Below, piece after piece: positions 19,501 through 23,512 of a stretch of DNA of 23,512 bases. The translations under genes were made by a program, and so were the position numbers. Numbering within the stretch: position 1 is the first letter of the stretch; every line of letters starts with the position of its first letter. The notes below the pieces were generated by a model. That model was not told the DNA's origin. It worked only from the letters and a program-made list of their open reading frames with translations, and searched no databases. Source of the stretch: Nephromyces sp. MM_2019 (Eukaryota; Apicomplexa; Aconoidasida; Nephromycida); the NCBI GenBank assembly GCA_015657535.1, contig JADHZB010000228.1, forward strand, positions 1 to 23,512, read 5' to 3'.

Positions 19501-19756
19501 TTTCGCGCTATGTGCGTGCTTGTGTTTATGCTGTGTGCGTATTGTGCGCGTGCTTGGGTGTGTGCCTTGTATATACCGGTGTGTGTTTGGTGTGCTGGTA
19601 CCTGGGTGCTGGTGCGTGTGTGTGCTTATACTTTTTTTCAATTAGAATGAGCTTGAGATCAGCCTCACTGAGTGGATTAACGCTCTAAACTATTCATTGA
19701 AGGAAGCAAAAAAACTGAAGAAATCAAGAGGCTTGGCAAGCATTAAGAAGATGTAA
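16540..19756 (+). CDS. Dynein heavy chain-like C-terminal region, seven-exon candidate (182 aa)
   Basis: Exons 16540-16595, 16930-16983, 17026-17081, 17375-17421, 17512-17706, 18902-18931 and 19646-19756: 549 nt, all in phase. It starts MGASKSIRMSDCMRLLSF, then HILFEYLFHSEAFKDCL and KKHSIKHHPKRRES. Exon 5 carries a long helix (FKLILQFRQLLKAFKLNLEK, EEVREFIRYLQLQIRRLP). Exon 6 gives QSWWETAILK. Exon 7 gives ELEISLTEWINALNYSLKEA and stops at TAA after a Lys-rich end. A helix, then YL, LP..SW and finally EW(I/V) is the pattern near the end of dynein heavy chains, after AAA6. Donors at 16596 (GTAATA), 17082 (GTAAGT) and 18932 (GTAAGC) are good; that at 17707 (GTGTTT) is weak. The start could be internal and upstream exons (14912-16222) may belong. 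A GTAAAA donor at 19753 might add exons. Confidence 0.48.
16770..16930 (+). repeat. TG-rich tract ending at a 3' splice site
   Basis: A run of TGTG/TGCG words fills the end of the intron and leads directly into CAAATAG and the exon at 16930. The same TG-tract-then-AG arrangement precedes 13959. It may replace the usual pyrimidine tract. Confidence 0.6.
17710..18135 (+). repeat. TG/GGGTGTG-rich island in a long intron
   Basis: Degenerate GGTGTGTT/CTGTGTG units. Frames on both strands stay open for more than 100 codons (Cys/Val/Trp on plus, His/Thr/Pro on minus), which reflects composition. It lies inside the 1195-nt intron of the model at 16540-19756. Confidence 0.6.
18340..18770 (+). repeat. 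CA/C-rich island in the same intron
   Basis: Begins with a pure (CA)n tract at about 18346-18362 and continues as ACACAAACCCAC-type sequence to about 18755. The bias is opposite to the TG island 200 bp upstream, in the same intron. Confidence 0.65.
19040..19640 (+). repeat. Long TG-rich island upstream of the last exon
   Basis: About 600 bp of GTGTGTTGG/GTGCGTGCT-type words, ending in a T-run and ATTAG at 19641-19645 before the final exon. Irregular units, no fixed period. Open frames here are Cys/Val or His/Thr repeats. Confidence 0.6.
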
Positions 19757-20684
19757 AAAGGCGAAGAAATTCCCATGGAAAACGGCTAAGCGTAGCATTT
19801 TGTTTACCGAGAATTTACACTGTATGGCTATGTTCTCAACAGACACGGAGATTGCTCTGCCATACGCACACACACTTCCTATAAGAAAGAGCTCAGGAAA
19901 TGTATAAGCTCCTAGCCAGCAGCTAGTAGGCGCCAGATTACTCTGAAAATTGAAGGATAGAAAAAAAGGTGGGAGAGGAGGGGAGAGGAGGGGGAAGAAG
20001 ACCGGTAGATTTGAGGAAATGATGTTATAAAGTAGCTAATGAAGATGACGTGGCTATAAGCAACACTTCCTCATCGTTCTCCATATATGTGTATACATCC
20101 AAGAAAGATAGATATCTACACACGTGAGATGTTATATATCTATCCAACTACCAGGACTCTAGCACGGACATAAGCTCGCTCTTCTTTGTGTGTGTGTGAT
20201 TTTCGGCGCATATCTCTCTGTGGGTGCTGTTCTAAATGCTAGTCAAAGCAAAGATATACACGAATAAAAACGTATGAAAGCCTCTCATATACATTGTAAT
20301 CATCTGAATTTTATTCCATTTGATAGGTAATAGCATTCGCTCACCAGATTCCTTGGGTTTAGACACAAGCACAAACACAGAAAAGCACACACAAACACCG
20401 GAAAAAACATGCTTTGTCCTAGCCGTTACGCCAATGGCGTGCTTCATACATTTTTGGTAGATATTTCCAAATTATTTTCTTAAAAATTTTCAGTGTACGT
20501 ACACCATCTGATAGGAGCTTTTGACTTTAAAAAAGGATCAAATAAACCTTCTCAGCCTTGTGTGTGTGTGTGATCCTATATGTATGCACACATAAAAAGC
20601 CCCCTTCATAGCCTGCTGCTGCCAATTTTTATACTCAATAGATTCCCTCTTAAAGTATATTCGCACAAACATTAGCAAAATAGA
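19757..20684. other. Spacer between the convergent genes
   Basis: Purine-rich block (GAGGGGAGAGGAGG type) at about 19967-20010. A + strand frame at 20036-20122 (ANEDDVAISNTSSSFSIYVY and on) ends at a GTGAGA donor and might be a further exon of the + gene. On the minus strand, 20360-20235 (ESGERMLLPIKWNKIQ) might be a further exon of the other gene. Neither is joined with confidence. Confidence 0.35.
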
Positions 20685-23512
20685 TCATATAAAAACTCTA
20701 AATCTCTTCCCCATCTCTCTGAAAAAAACGCCTTTTCCTATTTTCTTCACCTGCTGAATAGCCTTGAAGTAATCGAATGCCTTCTTGAACTCAAGCACCC
20801 ATTCATTGATGCTCATACACTCATCTAGCGTGACTGCTTCTTCACTGCTATGTGTGTTCTCTAGCTCTAATCTCCAGCTTGGAGGTACTCTGTTATCCTT
20901 CAAATACTTTAAATCTTCTAAATACGTTTTATCAGCCGAAATTCCTGTTTTTTGAAGAAAAAAGCTTCAGAAACAGTGCACAGAGCTTGGAGATTGCCCG
21001 AGCTTTATAGGGATATGTGTGTGTATATACGGCAGAGCTTTTGAGTAATATCTGTGTAAAGGGGTGTGCGGATGTGTGGGCGAGCTGGTGTGTGTAGGTT
21101 TGCGGGTGGATGGATATGTTTGTGTATGATGAGCTGTTGTGGTGTATGTGTGTCTATCTATGCGTGTGTGTGTGTGTCTATGTATGCGTCTATGTGTGTG
21201 TGTGTGTGTGTGTGTGTATGCATATGTGTATGTGTGTGTGGATGCTCTTGCGTGCGTGGTTGCGTAAGTCGACTTTTGTTTTAGCATGTTCGTGTAGGAG
21301 TACATGTACTTGTGGTGGTGTCTATACTTGTGCTTATATCAATAACTACTTATATATGCGTATATATACATTTTTGTGTGTACATATTCTCTGTATTTGC
21401 GTGCATATATATATTTTATACTACGCCTGTAAGCACGCACATACAATAAGACAGTCAAACACGCCCACTCATGCACATCCACACTGGTGCCACCTATAAC
21501 TACCCCCCCAAAAAAGATACCACCCACCTTGGCGAAGCCCATCGAGAGAAGCCCATATCTTCTTCAATGTAGCGTTCTTCACACACACTTCCTTTGATAA
21601 GGATAAGTTCAATATAGTGCTCTTAGTATCAGTCTCTTCTATACTATAGAAATCTGCGTATTCAATAAGCTCTACATTCTCATTGATTAGAGCTTTCTCC
21701 TTGGGGAAAAATTTCCTTAAGAACTCTAGAGTTCCCTATAAGCAAGTGGATGGAGAGGTAAAGGCTTCTTTGCACGCACACACACATTATAAATGTGGAA
21801 AAAACAAGCATAAAGCGAGCGTCCGCAAGAGCTCGAGAGTGTTCCTCCCTCTTGCGCTAGAAAAATCTTCACGCACACACACACACACACTCTGTTTTTA
21901 TAAAACGAAGCAAGCAGAAATCGAATGATTTCAGGGCTTTGTAATGCCTCTGCTTCTTCCTCATCAAACTTGTGTGTTTTTCACTTTGTTTATAGCCTAT
22001 TGAAGCTGCACTTATTTTTGTGTGAATTTTCTTTTTTTTAGGTATAAAAGATGAAGCTGAGACTTCAAAAGCAGCAGAATACGCGAGAGCATAAAATCCT
22101 TCTAGCTGTGTGTATTAATGTGCGTGATTGAGTGTACATACAGAAGATTTAAACAGCTATTATAGCAGGGGAATCTTCAAAATTTGAAAAAATAGGGCCT
22201 TGTGTATGTGTGAAGGAGGTGAGGCTGGTAAATATAGCAAAAAAGAGAGACTGTTAACTGAGAAGGCATAGAGCTCATAGAGCAGCGGCCTAAGGCTAAG
22301 TGGAGCCAGCGGAATGATATTGTGAAATGCCTTTACAATGCGAGATAAAGCAAGCTGATTGCAGCAATTTTATAGTGTGTGTATGGGTGTGCTGATATGT
22401 GTGTGGGTGTGTGTATGCATATTTATCTGTGTTGGTACGTTGGTTTATGTATCTGCGTACGTGTGTCTGCATGTGTGTGTATCCGTGTATGCGTTTCTAT
22501 ATGCGTATGTTTTTTTGTGTATTTGTGCGTGGATATGTATCTGTGTGTGGGCATGTATCTGTGTGTGTATATGTGTGTGTGTGTGAATGTATTGGTATAT
22601 GTATATACCTGCGTATATGTGTATGTATCTGGCTGTGTGAATATGTGAATATGCGAAGCTTCATGTGTGTGTTTGTGCACTAATAGATATTCTGTCACCC
22701 TCTCTACCGAGGAGCAAATATATGACTTTGACTTACCGATAGCGACGTAAGTAGCTGCTCTATAGGCTCTACTCCTAGTTCTCTTTCTTCAGTGCTCTCC
22801 TTGTATCTAAGGAAATCCTCAATGAATATCCTCCCTGATGAAGGAGAGACTTGGCCAATTCCATTCTTTGAGATCTCCACTGCAGCTCTAATTAGCACTG
22901 CTTGAAGATGTTGCCTTAGAGGCTTCTGTTGAGAAAAGGAAGCAAATTTGGGTTTTATCAAGTTGCGTGTCGGTATGCGTGGGTGCATGTGTGTGTGTAT
23001 TTGTGTGTGTGTGTGTGTGTGCGTGGGAGTGCGTGCGTGTGTATTTGCGTGTGTGTGTGTGTGTGTGTGTGGGTGCGTCTGCATGGCTCATGAATTGCTT
23101 GAGCAATCAAAGTTCTGCCAGTACTATTGCACCAAAATGTGCGTGTGTGTGCTCAACATAAACTCACACACAAGACCCCTATATCAATCGCACAAAAGGT
23201 GAAAGAAATCACTAAAAAACATCGGAAAACCGCATAAATACCATCTTAAATCCGCTAGTATTTCTGTTATATGTTAAAGCAATTTTGGTAATCTGCTCGG
23301 CAGCTGCTTCATAGCAACAGCTAAGCAGCGAAACCTTTTCAAAGGAGCAAAAGGAGCCCCCAAGAAGCTTCTCCACTACGAAAGCCCGACACATGACGGA
23401 ATCAGTAGGCTGCAAAAGAATTTCACACACACAAGAGAGCTTGAAGATGAGTAGAAACAAAAGAAGACAAAAAACTCGGAGAATAATAGGAAATTTTAGC
23501 GTTATCTGGGGG
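20685..23512 (-). CDS. Dynein heavy chain-like C-terminal region, 5' partial
   Basis: In-phase exons: 23512-23476 (partial, [12 protein letters not shown]), 23409-23242, 22925-22737 (perfect GTAAGT donor), 22330-22259, 22105-22064, 21735-21528 and 20944-20685 (TGA). About 320 codons; it continues past the right edge. Order of segments: [49 protein letters not shown] with [53 protein letters not shown] and [20 protein letters not shown]. These recall, in the same order, dynein heavy chain AAA6 (PG.D.S, the S..GS.E...A...I..A helix), the EPP.GL..NL turn, FHA.IQER..(PLGW), and the final NR.P..W/W(V/I) helices. Linkers are shorter than in typical heavy chains, so exons may be missing or the protein is reduced. 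The last exon may splice at GTGAAG (20744). Confidence 0.5.
21010..21420 (+). repeat. TG-rich island with pure (GT)n core
   Basis: TG words throughout, with an uninterrupted GT tract at about 21195-21217. It lies in the intron between the last two exons of the minus-strand gene, so the transcript there reads CA. Confidence 0.7.
21770..21895 (+). repeat. Two short CA tracts
   Basis: CACACACA tracts at about 21776-21785 and 21871-21890 in an intron of the minus-strand gene, so the transcript there reads UG. Confidence 0.6.
22370..22680 (+). repeat. TG/TATG-rich minisatellite
   Basis: Irregular TGTGTGTATG/TATCTGTG units between two exons of the minus-strand gene. All six frames are largely open for low-complexity peptides (Cys/Val on plus, His/Thr/Tyr on minus). 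Confidence 0.6.
22960..23085 (+). repeat. (GT)n-rich microsatellite
   Basis: Two nearly pure GT tracts (about 23002-23021 and 23049-23070) separated by GCGTGGGAGTGCGTGCGTG-type sequence, in the intron between the exons at 23242 and 22925 of the minus-strand gene. Confidence 0.75.

Noticed and set aside
1..23512. CRISPR array, insertion sequence, phage or bacterial defence system
   Set aside because: Repeats are TG/CA satellites without regular spacers; there are no transposase or Cas-like frames, and introns show a eukaryotic nuclear genome.

Overview
This is nuclear DNA of a eukaryote, most likely a protist. The anchor is a certain ribosomal protein gene, eL27 (RPL27), split by three GT-AG introns. 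No bacterial signs (ribosome binding sites, operons of uninterrupted genes) and no rRNA, tRNA or CRISPR features were seen. The 145-residue eL27, the small exons and the TG/CA-rich non-coding DNA would suit an alveolate/apicomplexan-like genome, but the lineage is an inference.

Almost no gene here is a single long open frame, so simple ORF calls mislead. I rebuilt genes by joining short open exons across GT-AG borders with matching reading phase. Only eL27 is firm. The others are candidate models, ranked by border quality, phase agreement and protein character. Many non-coding frames in this sequence also look protein-like, so these models need RNA or homology support.

Layout: 1-511 (-) proline/glycine-rich exon running off the left edge; 1132-1616 (+) small three-exon candidate; 2282-2593 (-) small candidate starting 805 bp from, and divergent to, eL27; 3398-6199 (+) eL27; 7171-8046, 8123-8668 and 8780-9366 (-) three compact head-to-tail candidate genes with introns down to 34 nt; 10411-10589 (+) terminal exons; 11221-11420 a 37-bp tandem repeat; 11515-11626 (-) basic exon; 11870-12100 (+) very acidic C-terminal frame; 13142-13902 (+) 79-residue single-pass membrane protein; 13959-16222 (+) exon series ending in an acidic duplicated tail; 16540-19756 (+) and 20685-23512 (-) two tail-to-tail multi-exon genes whose C-terminal parts both resemble the dynein heavy chain C-terminal region.

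The space between exons is dominated by TG-rich islands on the + strand, fewer CA-rich ones, and several minisatellites. The interval from about 6.2 to 11.8 kb is almost free of TG islands and looks like ordinary compact gene space. There is no operon-like cooperation. The clearest relationship is the convergent pair at the right end, which may be two members of one motor-protein family.
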